Source: Xanthomarina sp. F1114 (GTDB lineage Bacteria; Bacteroidota; Bacteroidia; Flavobacteriales; Flavobacteriaceae). Taken from it: DNA of 64,000 nucleotides. Both the position numbers and the translations under genes were made by a program. The stretch lies in assembly GCF_026410255.1 (NCBI RefSeq), contig NZ_JAPMLL010000011.1, positions 62,001 through 126,000 on the forward strand, in the 5' to 3' direction. This document shows, in pieces, positions 33,067 to 42,275 of this stretch (position 1 is its first letter; each line of letters starts with the position of its first letter). The notes beneath the pieces are model-generated. The model was given only the letters and a program-made list of their open reading frames with translations. It had not been told where the DNA came from and did no database searches.

Positions 33067-34379
33067 GTTTTAGGCTTTTTATACTTCTTTGCAATCTTAA
33101 ATTTATAAGAACCTCCTAAATTTTCTTTTTGGTTTTTTTCAGACTTTTCATGAAAAGCAGCACCTTTAGTTTCATCTTTTCTAAGTCGTAAAGGGTTATT
33201 TCTTTCTTTTATTACTTCTCGCTCTTCTTCAATTAGCTCTGTAGAAACTACAACAGTTTCAGGAATTTCCACTAACGGAATTTCCATTTGCATTAACTCT
33301 TCAATTTTTTCTAAAGACTCCTGTTCTTTTTCTGTTGAAAATATAATTGCTTGACCTTCGCGTTCTGCACGCCCAGTTCTTCCAATTCTATGCATGTAGT
33401 TTTCAGGAAAATCTGGTGTGTCAAAATTTATTACATGAGAGACGTTATCAATATCCAGTCCACGAGCCATCACATCTGTAGCCACCAATATTCTATTAAA
33501 GCCTTCTCTAAACTGTTCAATACTTCTCAGTCTGTAGTTTTGTGTTTTGTTTGAATGAATCACACAAAGCTCTTCATGAAACTTTTGATCTAAAGCATCA
33601 AATAACCTATCAGCCATTTTCTTATGAGCCACAAAAATTAAAACCTTATTAAACTCCTCTGTATCACTTAATAAGTGGTTTAACAAATTTAATTTTGTAT
33701 AGAAATTTGGAACTTTATATTTGGTTTGTGAAATATTTTCCAAAGGTGTTCCAGAAACAGCAATAGATACGCGTTCTGGAGCAATAAAAAAGTCGTATAT
33801 TAATTCGTCCACATCTTGAGTCATTGTAGCCGAAAACATGATGTTTTGTCTACGCTCTGGCATAATGTCAAAAATGTTTAAAAGCTGATGCCTAAATCCA
33901 AGATCCAACATAACATCTACTTCGTCAATCACCAATTTCTGTATAGATTTTAATTGCAACACTCTGCTTACAGCTAAATCGTATAAACGTCCAGGAGTGG
34001 CGACAATAATATCCAAGCCTTGAGCAACAGCTTGTTTTTGAGTATTAATATTTACACCACCATAAACTCCCAATACGCGAACATTGATGTACTTAGCAAG
34101 TTTTTCTATTTCCTCAACTACTTGAACAACCAATTCCCGAGTAGGAACCAATACCAAAACTCTAGGATTGTCCTGTTTTGAGAATTTTAGATTTTTTAAA
34201 ATGGGCAACATATAGGCAAAAGTTTTACCAGTACCAGTTTGTGCAATCCCTACTATATCTTTCCCAGAAGCTACCACATTAAATGCTTCTTCCTGGATTG
34301 GCGTAGGCTGTGTAAAACCTAAATCGTCTAAGGCGTTGTATAAAGGTGTATTTAAATTTAAATCTTTAAATGTACTCAT
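33021..34379 (-). CDS. DEAD-box ATP-dependent RNA helicase (RhlE type)
   Basis: 452 residues from ATG 34379 (the frame extends upstream without need). Motifs in order: Q motif (FTQPTPIQEEA), AQTGTGKT (Walker A), PTRELV, DEVDVML in place of the usual DEAD box (DEVD), SAT, then VATDVMARGLD and HRIGRTGRA. The C-terminal tail (about 365-452) is highly basic and ends with KNYNKRNKKKK. Enzymes of this type remodel RNA during ribosome assembly or cold growth. DEVD for DEAD is seen in a subgroup and keeps the catalytic D-E. A TATCTTTG box lies upstream. Confidence 0.95.
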   Translation of the reverse strand: MSTFKDLNLNTPLYNALDDLGFTQPTPIQEEAFNVVASGKDIVGIAQTGTGKTFAYMLPILKNLKFSKQDNPRVLVLVPTRELVVQVVEEIEKLAKYINVRVLGVYGGVNINTQKQAVAQGLDIIVATPGRLYDLAVSRVLQLKSIQKLVIDEVDVMLDLGFRHQLLNIFDIMPERRQNIMFSATMTQDVDELIYDFFIAPERVSIAVSGTPLENISQTKYKVPNFYTKLNLLNHLLSDTEEFNKVLIFVAHKKMADRLFDALDQKFHEELCVIHSNKTQNYRLRSIEQFREGFNRILVATDVMARGLDIDNVSHVINFDTPDFPENYMHRIGRTGRAEREGQAIIFSTEKEQESLEKIEELMQMEIPLVEIPETVVVSTELIEEEREVIKERNNPLRLRKDETKGAAFHEKSEKNQKENLGGSYKFKIAKKYKKPKTRGDKNYNKRNKKKK

Positions 34380-34397
34380 GTGTGTTTTAATATGCTG

Positions 34398-34405
34398 CAA
34401 AGATA
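34398..34405 (-). promoter_or_regulatory. -7 promoter element of the helicase gene
   Basis: TATCTTTG on the minus strand, 19 bp before the chosen ATG. It supports the ATG at 34379 over an upstream start at 34400, which would lie inside this box. Confidence 0.6.
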
Positions 34406-34436
34406 GATTTTTATTAGGATTCTACATTCTTACCCA

Positions 34437-34449
34437 GGCAGGAATCTCA
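34437..34449. repeat. Half copy of the ttcctg...caggaatctca palindrome
   Basis: ggcaggaatctca repeats the right half of the palindromic motif found twice in the 114-bp units on the other side of the helicase gene. Confidence 0.5.
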
Positions 34450-34627
34450 GAACAAGTTATTTGAAAAGTTTTAGAAATAGGTTTCAATAGAGATGAACTA
34501 ATTATATTCTATTAAATAATACTTAAGTATTTTAGTTTTGAATTGTAATTATATTACAATTTTATAGTGTAAAATATATAACTAAAAGCCGTTCAGCTTT
34601 TAAATCCGTTTTAATTTTCAGTAATTT

Positions 34628-35923
34628 GTGGTATTGAGAACAACACAAAAACATAGGCCAGAATCTTTAGACGTTTTTAAAAGACAATTATTGACTTGGA
34701 GCCAGCAATTTCATGAAGTGATTTGGATGGATTCTAATGGATATCATCAAACACATTCCAATTTCGATGCTATTTTAGCCGTAGATGCCATGACTTGCAT
34801 TCAAACAGATGATTATGAATCATTTTTAAAGCTAAAAGAATACCAAAGCACTACAAAAGATTGGCTTTTTGGCTATTTATCCTACGATTTAAAAAATACC
34901 GTTGAAGACTTAAAATCTCAAAATTTTGATGGATTAGAATTTCCTGAGCTCTATTTTTTTCAACCTAAAAAGTTATTTTTATTTAAAGATGATATTGTTG
35001 AAGTTACCTATTTAAATATGGTTTCTGATGAATGGGAGAACGATTTATTAGAGATTGTTGGAACTGAGAATAGTAGCCAAAATAAAAAAGCAAAAACCTT
35101 TAATATTAAATCTCGTATTCCTAAAAATGAATATTTAACTAAGGTAAATTCTCTGTTAGAACATATTCACAGAGGCAATATTTACGAAGCTAATTTTTGT
35201 CATGAATATTATGCTGAAAATGCAACTATTGACCCTTTGGAAATATATAAAAAGCTAAATAATATTTCAAAACCTCCATTTGCTACTTATCTAAAACTTG
35301 GTGATAAGTATGTGCTTTCGGCTTCTCCGGAGCGCTATTTAATGAAAACTGGAAGCAAAATAATTTCGCAACCTATTAAAGGAACAGCTAAACGTTCAAC
35401 AAATATTGATGGAGATAAAAAGCTAAAAGAACAATTAGCATTAGACGACAAGGAGCGCAGCGAAAATATTATGATTGTCGATTTAGTTCGTAACGATTTA
35501 TCTAAAACTGCCTCAAAAGGGAGTGTGCAAGTGGAAGAGTTGTGTCAGGTTTATACGTTTCCTCAAGTGCATCAAATGATTTCTACTATAACGTCGGAGA
35601 TAGAAGACACAACAGGTCCAATAGAAGTTATAGAAACGACCTTTCCAATGGGAAGCATGACTGGTGCTCCAAAAATATCGGCTATGAAAATTATTGAAGA
35701 TTTAGAAGTAACCAAACGTGGTATTTATTCTGGAGCTGTCGGTTATTTTACACCAAATAATGACTTTGATTTTAACGTTATTATTAGAAGTATTTTATAC
35801 AATAAAACCAAGAAATATCTATCTTTTTCCGTTGGTAGTGCTATTACAGCAAAGAGTGAGCCTTTAAAAGAATATGAAGAATGTTTAATCAAAGCCAAAG
35901 CTATGCATGAGGTTTTAGAATAG
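34628..35923 (+). CDS. pabB: Aminodeoxychorismate synthase component I
   Basis: 431 residues, a chorismate-binding enzyme. The active-site motif is PIKGTAKR; the lysine marks aminodeoxychorismate synthase (PabB), whereas anthranilate synthases have alanine (PIAGT). Other conserved parts are IVDLVRNDLSK, PMGSMTGAPK and YSGAVGYF. It makes 4-amino-4-deoxychorismate for p-aminobenzoate and folate. The start is GTG 34628; a promoter-like GTAATTTG ends on it, so a later start (TTG 34634) is possible. It lies 111 bp upstream of tilS. Confidence 0.92.
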   Translation: MVLRTTQKHRPESLDVFKRQLLTWSQQFHEVIWMDSNGYHQTHSNFDAILAVDAMTCIQTDDYESFLKLKEYQSTTKDWLFGYLSYDLKNTVEDLKSQNFDGLEFPELYFFQPKKLFLFKDDIVEVTYLNMVSDEWENDLLEIVGTENSSQNKKAKTFNIKSRIPKNEYLTKVNSLLEHIHRGNIYEANFCHEYYAENATIDPLEIYKKLNNISKPPFATYLKLGDKYVLSASPERYLMKTGSKIISQPIKGTAKRSTNIDGDKKLKEQLALDDKERSENIMIVDLVRNDLSKTASKGSVQVEELCQVYTFPQVHQMISTITSEIEDTTGPIEVIETTFPMGSMTGAPKISAMKIIEDLEVTKRGIYSGAVGYFTPNNDFDFNVIIRSILYNKTKKYLSFSVGSAITAKSEPLKEYEECLIKAKAMHEVLE

Positions 35924-36000
35924 GGAATTAACATTAGAAACAATAAGTTAATAAGTGTAAAAACAATTATTGTTATACCTGCGAAACTCTTAAAAGAACT

Positions 36001-36008
36001 TATATTTG
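36001..36008 (+). promoter_or_regulatory. -7 promoter element of tilS-dsbD
   Basis: TATATTTG, 26 bp before the tilS ATG. The -33 part is weak. Confidence 0.5.
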
Positions 36009-36034
36009 AAGAATTGTAAATTTCGAACAATATC

Positions 36035-37357
36035 ATGCTTAATCATTTCAGGAGTCATATTGACAAGAATTTTAATTTTCTAAAGGACGCTAGGTTGCTT
36101 ATAGCTATTTCTGGAGGCGTAGATAGTGTTGTTTTAACTTATTTATGTCACCAATTGGGATTAAATATTAGTTTAGCTCATTGTAATTTTAATTTAAGAG
36201 GAGAAGAAAGTGATCTTGATGAAGCTTTTGTGTCTCAACTTGCCAAAGACATAGAGGTAGACATTTTTATCGAAAATTTTGATACGAACGCTTTTGCTAA
36301 AGATCATAAAATGTCTACACAAATGGCGGCACGAGCCTTGCGTTACCATTGGTTTTCAGAATTAGCAGAACAAAAGAGTTTTAATTATATACTAACTGCT
36401 CATCATGCAGATGATAATCTGGAAACTTTTCTAATAAACTTATCTCGAGGAACAGGATTAGATGGATTACTTGGTATTCCAGAAACGAAAGGTCAATTTA
36501 TTAGGCCATTACTTATTTATTCAAGAGAAGATTTGGAAATATATGCCATAACAAAGCATATAGAATGGCGCGAAGATTTGACAAATGCTTCTACAAAGTA
36601 TTTAAGAAATAGATTACGACATGATGTGATTCCTATTTTAAAAGATATTAATCCACAATTACTTCAAAATTTTCAAAAAACAATAAGTCATTTAAAGGAT
36701 AGTAAAGTTGTTTTAAACGATAGTATTGAGCAGCTTTATGAAAAACTTGTAACTAAAATATCTCAAGATGAAATTCATTTTAGTGTAGAAAAACTTAAAA
36801 ATTTATCAGACCCTAAGCCTTATTTATATAAAATTTTAAAAGATTATCATTTCACGGAATGGCAGGATATAACAGACTTGTTAGACGCTCAAACAGGAAA
36901 ACAAGTTTTTTCTAAATCACATTGTCTGCTAAAAAATAGGGGTGAACTAATTTTGACACGTATTACTACTAAAGAACAACCTGAAACTATAACTATTTCC
37001 GAAGGAGATAATTATATACACTTTACTTTAGGAAGTTTGATCTTTGAAACTGTAGAAGGCATGGATGCAACAAATAATTCAACTATTTATGTTGATAAAG
37101 ATTTGTTAAATTATCCATTACGCATACGAAAATGGGAAAAAGGGGACTATTTTTACCCTTTTGGAATGGAAAAGAAAAAGAAGCTGAGCAAGTTTTTTAA
37201 AGATGAAAAACTTTCCATGATAGAAAAAGAAAATGTTTGGTTGTTATGCTCTAATCAGGAAATTGTTTGGATTTTGAATTACAGAGCAGATAACCGATTT
37301 AAAATAACTAATAAGACACAACGTATACTTAAAATATTACTTCAAGATGAAATATAA
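36035..37357 (+). CDS. tilS: tRNA(Ile)-lysidine synthase
   Basis: 440 residues. PP-loop SGGVDSVVL (near 26-34), AHCNFNLRGEESD and TAHHADDNLETFL are the N-type ATP pyrophosphatase signatures. The C-terminal part has the RIRKWEKGDYFYPFGM segment of the TilS-C domain. It converts cytidine 34 of tRNA-Ile2 to lysidine, essential for AUA decoding. Its last 11 bp overlap dsbD, indicating coupling. Confidence 0.95.
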   Translation: MLNHFRSHIDKNFNFLKDARLLIAISGGVDSVVLTYLCHQLGLNISLAHCNFNLRGEESDLDEAFVSQLAKDIEVDIFIENFDTNAFAKDHKMSTQMAARALRYHWFSELAEQKSFNYILTAHHADDNLETFLINLSRGTGLDGLLGIPETKGQFIRPLLIYSREDLEIYAITKHIEWREDLTNASTKYLRNRLRHDVIPILKDINPQLLQNFQKTISHLKDSKVVLNDSIEQLYEKLVTKISQDEIHFSVEKLKNLSDPKPYLYKILKDYHFTEWQDITDLLDAQTGKQVFSKSHCLLKNRGELILTRITTKEQPETITISEGDNYIHFTLGSLIFETVEGMDATNNSTIYVDKDLLNYPLRIRKWEKGDYFYPFGMEKKKKLSKFFKDEKLSMIEKENVWLLCSNQEIVWILNYRADNRFKITNKTQRILKILLQDEI

Positions 37358-39341
37358 ATTAGGCCTCATTATTACTTTATTTTTTGCAGTTTTAAGTGCT
37401 CAAGCTCAAGTGCTAAATCCCGTAACTTGGACTGCTGAAACCCAGAAAATTTCGGAAACAGAGTACCAGTTAGTTTTTAAAGCTGAGATTGAAGAAAAAT
37501 GGCATTTATATTCTCAGGACATGCCTGAAGGAGGAGCGCTTCCTACAGAATTTATCTACGACTCTGTAAGTCGTGTAGATAAATATAACCTTGTAGGGAA
37601 AACACAAGAAAGTAAATATATTACTGCATACGATAAGGTTTTTGAGATGGATCTCAATTATTTTGATAAAAGTGCAAGCTTTAAACAAAAAGTTGAAATA
37701 ATAGATCCAGAATTAAAATCTATTGAAGTTGAAGTTTCTTTTCAAGCATGTGACGATGTTAGATGTATATATCAAAACAAAATATTAAATTTCGATTTAA
37801 CCAGTGCTACGCAGGTTACAGAAGATGTTGATGATTATGTTGAAGATCCAAAAGAAACAGTAATCAAAGAAGACATAGCGCCAGTTAAAGTAGAAGAAGA
37901 AAGTAAAGGTTTATTGTCAATCTTTTTTACGGCTTTCTTTTTAGGATTCCTAGTATTGTTAACACCATGTGTGTTCCCAATGATTCCTATGACAGTAAGT
38001 TTCTTTACAAAACAAAGTAAGACACGTGCGGCTGGAATTAAAAATGCTTTATTATATGGGCTTTTCATAATTGTAATTTATACGCTTTTAGGAACCGCTA
38101 TTTCTGCTCTTTTTGGTAGTAATGCTATGTATGAGTTTTCAACGGGAGTAACCTTTAATGCCATTATGTTTGTAGCCTTACTTGTATTTGCATTTTCATT
38201 TATGGGAGCTTTCGAAATTATGTTACCTAATTCATGGGTAAATAAAGTAGATAGTGGAGCTAATAGAGGTGGAGTGGCAGGAATCTTTTTTATGGCTTTG
38301 GCATTAGCTGTTGTTTCCTTTTCATGTACTTTTCCAATTGCTGGAACAGCCTTATTAGACGCAGCAACAAAAGGAGGAATTGCACCCATAATAAGTATGT
38401 TAGGCTTTTCTTCGGCAATAGCCTTACCATTTGGTTTATTTGCTTTTTTCCCGAGTTGGTTAAATTCTTTACCAAAATCTGGAGGCTGGTTAAATACCGT
38501 AAAAGTTGTTTTAGGATTCTTAGAACTGGCATTTGCATTCAAATTCTTATCGATGATCGATTTGGTTTTAGAATGGCATTTCTTAGAGAGAGAAGTTTTT
38601 ATAGCCATATGGATTGCCATTTTTGGTACTCTAGGCTTGTATTTATTAGGGAAAATTAGATTACCTCACGATTCGCCTTTAGAGCATTTGTCTGTAGGAA
38701 GATTATGTATGGCTATGTTAACTTTTGCTTTTACTTTTTATATGATTCCAGGACTATGGGGAGCGCCTTTAAAACTAATTAGTGGGTTCCCTCCACCAAT
38801 GAGTTCTCATAGTGAGTCGCCTTATGGAGTTGGGTATATGAAAAAACAATTCAGCACTACTGGAGAGTTTTTTACTAAAGATCTTCCTGAAGATGCTCAC
38901 TTTGGACCAAACGACTTAATAGCCTTTAAAGATTACGACAAAGGAATGGCTTATGCTAAAAAAGTTAACAAACCAGTTATGTTAGATTTTACAGGTTTAA
39001 CGTGTGTAAACTGTAGAAAGATGGAAGAACAGGTTTGGGTAGAAGATCAGGTTTATGGACTATTGGATAACGAAATTGTACTTATCTCTTTATATGTAGA
39101 TGATAGAACGAAATTGCCAAAAGAAGAACAATATGAGTCTGAACTTACCGGAAATAAAATTAGAACCTATGGACAAAAATGGTTAGAATTTCAACAAACC
39201 AGATATAATACAAATGCACAACCTCTATATATTATACAAGATTTAGAAGGTAAAGATATTAGTGCTCCTGTTGGTTATACGCCAGATGTAAATGAATATT
39301 ACGATTGGTTAAAAGAAGGAATATCAAGTTTCAAGAATTAA
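37347..39341 (+). CDS. dsbD: DsbD-like thiol:disulfide interchange protein
   Basis: 664 residues. Signal peptide 1-20 (ending SAQAQ), then an N-terminal DsbD-alpha-type domain (about 21-165) with the cysteine pair in FQACDDVRC. Next come eight membrane helices (about 185-460) with the CcdA-like VLLTPCVFPMIPMTVSFF and CTFPIAGTAL cysteines, and finally a thioredoxin domain with LTCVNCRKMEEQVW (CVNC). The protein moves electrons from cytoplasmic thioredoxin to periplasmic targets. It overlaps tilS by 11 bp and ends with a strong terminator. Confidence 0.95.
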   Translation: MKYKLGLIITLFFAVLSAQAQVLNPVTWTAETQKISETEYQLVFKAEIEEKWHLYSQDMPEGGALPTEFIYDSVSRVDKYNLVGKTQESKYITAYDKVFEMDLNYFDKSASFKQKVEIIDPELKSIEVEVSFQACDDVRCIYQNKILNFDLTSATQVTEDVDDYVEDPKETVIKEDIAPVKVEEESKGLLSIFFTAFFLGFLVLLTPCVFPMIPMTVSFFTKQSKTRAAGIKNALLYGLFIIVIYTLLGTAISALFGSNAMYEFSTGVTFNAIMFVALLVFAFSFMGAFEIMLPNSWVNKVDSGANRGGVAGIFFMALALAVVSFSCTFPIAGTALLDAATKGGIAPIISMLGFSSAIALPFGLFAFFPSWLNSLPKSGGWLNTVKVVLGFLELAFAFKFLSMIDLVLEWHFLEREVFIAIWIAIFGTLGLYLLGKIRLPHDSPLEHLSVGRLCMAMLTFAFTFYMIPGLWGAPLKLISGFPPPMSSHSESPYGVGYMKKQFSTTGEFFTKDLPEDAHFGPNDLIAFKDYDKGMAYAKKVNKPVMLDFTGLTCVNCRKMEEQVWVEDQVYGLLDNEIVLISLYVDDRTKLPKEEQYESELTGNKIRTYGQKWLEFQQTRYNTNAQPLYIIQDLEGKDISAPVGYTPDVNEYYDWLKEGISSFKN

Positions 39342-39363
39342 TATCTCTTGATTTTAAATATAT

Positions 39364-39394
39364 AAAGACTGCTTAGAAAAGCAGTCTTTTTTTT
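39364..39394 (+). terminator. Terminator of tilS-dsbD
   Basis: Perfect 11-bp stem aaagactgctt (39364-39374) / aagcagtcttt (39379-39389), loop agaa, then eight T. Confidence 0.95.
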
Positions 39395-39552
39395 GTGATG
39401 TTATAGGTAACCATTAGTTTTTTAATGATAAAAGTAGAAGCTTTAATCATTAGAAGTAAAAGAGACTAAGCGAAGCAATTTAAAAGAAATTTATTTTGCT
39501 CATTTATATTTTAGCGATAATAATTGCAATGTTTGATTGTAGGAGACTCAAA

Positions 39553-39855
39553 TTATTCTTCTTCGTCTTTGTAAGTATCTGCTTGTTGCAAGGCATCAAC
39601 AATTACATGTCCTAATTCATTCACTTCAAGTTCATCTTCGGCATCAAAATTAGTCATGGTATAATGCAGTTTACTACTTACCTTGACTAGATAGATGCAA
39701 TCTTCGGTTTTAACTTCAACAGCTTCTATGGTTTCATTCTTATGATTGTCGAATGTAATTATATCTCCATCATAATAACCATCTGGAAATTTATCGGAAA
39801 GTAATTTCAGAAGTGTCGGCGTTAATTTTTTATAATCTACTATAACTCGTTTCAT
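39553..39855 (-). CDS. Small acidic hypothetical protein
   Basis: 100 residues, no family recognised. It has a KRVIVDYKKLTPTLLKLL helix at the start, a central beta-like region (EAVEVKTEDCIYLVKVSSKL) and an acidic tail ending KDEEE. It has no signal or membrane segment. It lies between dsbD and aroB on the minus strand, 84 bp downstream of aroB, and could be in its operon. The regular composition and codon use like its neighbours argue for a real gene. Confidence 0.7.
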   Translation of the reverse strand: MKRVIVDYKKLTPTLLKLLSDKFPDGYYDGDIITFDNHKNETIEAVEVKTEDCIYLVKVSSKLHYTMTNFDAEDELEVNELGHVIVDALQQADTYKDEEE

Positions 39856-39939
39856 TACTTAAGGGGTTTAAGTTAATAAATAGCAACAGCCTTAATCCTT
39901 AGCAATTTTTATAAAGTTACAAATTATTTCATTTGAAAA

Positions 39940-41007
39940 TTAAGAATTGTAATATTTGAAAGCATCAAGTAGAATTTTGTTTTCCACCAAGCAATTTATT
40001 CTAGGCTTCCCAATAGCTTCAAGAAGTACAAAATTAATATTTCCATGTTCATTTTTTTTATCAAATTTCAAGAGCTCAATTATAGGATTTAGATCTTCAT
40101 TTTGAATCTTAACTTGTCCAAAAATATCTAATATGGTTGCTTTTATGTTTTCACATTCATTAAAAGAAAACCCACTTAACTTTGTAGAAATATAAGTTGC
40201 TAATATCATTCCAATGGCAATAGCTTCTCCGTGTAATAGCTCCGGCTTATTTGGATTGCTTAAATAATAAGATTCTATGGCGTGTCCAAGCGTATGACCA
40301 TAGTTTAAAGTTTTTCTCAAGTTATTTTCAAACGGATCCTTAGCAACAATGGAATTCTTTATTTCAACCGACTCATAAATTAGTTGGTCCAAATCATCCA
40401 TCCCTAAATTGTCTAAAGCCACAAAGTTGTTCCAATAAGATTTACTATAAATTAAACCGTGTTTAAGCATTTCGGCTAGTCCTGAGCGCATTTGGTTTTG
40501 AGGCAAAGTTTTTAAGAACCTTGTATCAATTAAAACCATTTCCCCCGTGTTTATAACGCCAATTTGATTTTTTAAATGTCCAAGATCAACACCTGTTTTT
40601 CCTCCAACGGAAGCATCAACCATAGCCAATAAGGTAGTTGGAACATGAATATAAGCAATACCTCTTTTAAAAGTGGAAGCTACAAAACCACCTAAATCTG
40701 TTATAACACCTCCTCCAAGATTAATTAGAATGCTTTTTCTGTCGGCTTCAAGTTCGGATAAGACTTGCCAAACTCCAGAACATGTTTCTATATTTTTATT
40801 AATTTCTCCAGCTTCAATTTCTATAATTTCTATGGAAATTTTGGTCTCTAAATGACTTAAAAAATGTGACAAACAATGCTCATGAGTATTTTGATCGACT
40901 AAAACAAAAATTTTTGAATAATTTTCGGATTCTAAATGCGAGTTTAATTCAGTATAACAAGTTGAATTAAAGTGAATTGAGTAAGAAGGAGTACTGATTG
41001 ATTTCAT
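39940..41007 (-). CDS. aroB: 3-dehydroquinate synthase
   Basis: 355 residues. The NAD-binding GGGVITDLGGFVASTFKRG region, PTTLLAMVDASVGGKTGVD, GLAEMLKHGLI and NYGHTLGHAIES are all present. It makes 3-dehydroquinate from DAHP in the shikimate pathway. It is divergent from the proline dehydrogenase gene and upstream of a small acidic protein on the same strand. Confidence 0.96.
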   Translation of the reverse strand: MKSISTPSYSIHFNSTCYTELNSHLESENYSKIFVLVDQNTHEHCLSHFLSHLETKISIEIIEIEAGEINKNIETCSGVWQVLSELEADRKSILINLGGGVITDLGGFVASTFKRGIAYIHVPTTLLAMVDASVGGKTGVDLGHLKNQIGVINTGEMVLIDTRFLKTLPQNQMRSGLAEMLKHGLIYSKSYWNNFVALDNLGMDDLDQLIYESVEIKNSIVAKDPFENNLRKTLNYGHTLGHAIESYYLSNPNKPELLHGEAIAIGMILATYISTKLSGFSFNECENIKATILDIFGQVKIQNEDLNPIIELLKFDKKNEHGNINFVLLEAIGKPRINCLVENKILLDAFKYYNS

Positions 41008-41075
41008 GATTTTTTTTGATAAAATAAGAGACGAAAATTATGTATATTTTTTCAATTATGTACGGATACTATAAT

Positions 41076-41083
41076 TATATTTG
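41076..41083 (+). promoter_or_regulatory. -7 promoter element of the proline dehydrogenase gene
   Basis: TATATTTG, 17 bp before ATG 41101; the leader would be very short. Confidence 0.55.
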
Positions 41084-41100
41084 CGAATAATTTTTCAACT

Positions 41101-42273
41101 ATGTCTAAAGAACGACTTTTCGATAATACTGAAGTCGCTTTTTCGTTAAAAAGCAACTCGGAACTGAACAGGGCATATTTCTTGTTTAAGATGATTTCTT
41201 ACGAACCTTTAGTAAAGGTAGGTAAAGCACTAAGTAATTTTGCTATTAAAGCAAAATTACCTGTAGATAGTATTATAAGGGCAACTGTTTTTGATCATTT
41301 TTGTGGAGGTATTAACGAAAAAGATTGCTTACCTGTAATTGATGCCATGTATGAGAAAGGCGTGAGCTCGGTTTTAGATTTTTCTGTTGAAGGAAAAGAG
41401 GTAGAATCCTTTTTTGATTCGGCATTGCAAAAAACACTTGAGATTATTAATTTTTCGGAGAAAAAAGAAGCTATGCCCATAGCTGTTTTTAAACCTACTG
41501 GATTTGGGAAACCACATCTATATACTAAAAAAGGTGAAGGAAAAGCCTTTACTGCTGAAGAGCAGGAGCAATGGAATAGAGTAGTAGATAGGTACGAAAA
41601 AGTATGTAAATTGGCTAAGGAAAAGGACGTAGAATTGCTAATTGATGCAGAAGAAAGCTGGATGCAAGATGCTGTTGATGAATTAGTGACCAACTTGATG
41701 CAAAAGTACAATACTGACAAACCAATTGTTTATAACACCTTACAGATGTATAGACATGACCGTATGGAATTTGCAAAAAAACAATTGGAACATGCTAAGG
41801 CCAATGGATACTATTTAGGATATAAAATAGTTCGAGGCGCTTATATGGAGAAGGAAAATGAGCGTGCTATTAAAAAAAACTACCCAACACCCATCTGCGA
41901 AAGCAAAGCAGCAACCGATGAGAACTTTAATGATGCTGCTAAATTTATTTTAGATAATTTAGATTATATTTCTCTTTTTGCTGGAACTCATAATGAAGCA
42001 AGTAGTTATCTTATAATGGATTTAATGAAAGAAAAAGGAATTGCTAAAGATGACAACAGAGTATGGTTTGGACAACTTTACGGTATGAGCGATCATATTA
42101 GCTTTAATCTTGCTAATTTGCGTTATAATGTTGCTAAATATGTTCCTTTTGGTCCTGTAAAAGATGTGCTACCCTACTTAATACGTCGCGCCGAAGAGAA
42201 TACTTCTGTAGCAGGACAAACAGGAAGAGAGCTTATGTTATTATCTAAGGAAAAGGCTAGAAGAAAAGGCTAA
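41101..42273 (+). CDS. Proline dehydrogenase
   Basis: 390 residues. The FAD-dependent (beta/alpha)8 PRODH barrel is marked by LIDAEESWMQD, YNTLQMYRHDR, YKIVRGAYMEKE, AGTHNEAS, FGQLYGMSDHI and the C-terminal VPYGPV-like YVPFGPVKDVLPYLIRRAEEN. The two arginines that grip proline are in the last motif. It oxidises proline to pyrroline-5-carboxylate. It is the monofunctional form, without the P5C dehydrogenase of PutA. It ends 2 bp before the convergent wzc gene. Confidence 0.95.
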   Translation: MSKERLFDNTEVAFSLKSNSELNRAYFLFKMISYEPLVKVGKALSNFAIKAKLPVDSIIRATVFDHFCGGINEKDCLPVIDAMYEKGVSSVLDFSVEGKEVESFFDSALQKTLEIINFSEKKEAMPIAVFKPTGFGKPHLYTKKGEGKAFTAEEQEQWNRVVDRYEKVCKLAKEKDVELLIDAEESWMQDAVDELVTNLMQKYNTDKPIVYNTLQMYRHDRMEFAKKQLEHAKANGYYLGYKIVRGAYMEKENERAIKKNYPTPICESKAATDENFNDAAKFILDNLDYISLFAGTHNEASSYLIMDLMKEKGIAKDDNRVWFGQLYGMSDHISFNLANLRYNVAKYVPFGPVKDVLPYLIRRAEENTSVAGQTGRELMLLSKEKARRKG

Positions 42274-42275
42274 GG

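Noticed and set aside
34500-34628. Consensus promoter for pabB
   Set aside because: GTAATTTG overlaps the GTG start and misses one consensus base; not listed as a promoter.
38078-38620. Antisense 180-codon frame over dsbD
   Set aside because: Shadow of a membrane-protein gene with strong codon-driven openness; no independent signal.
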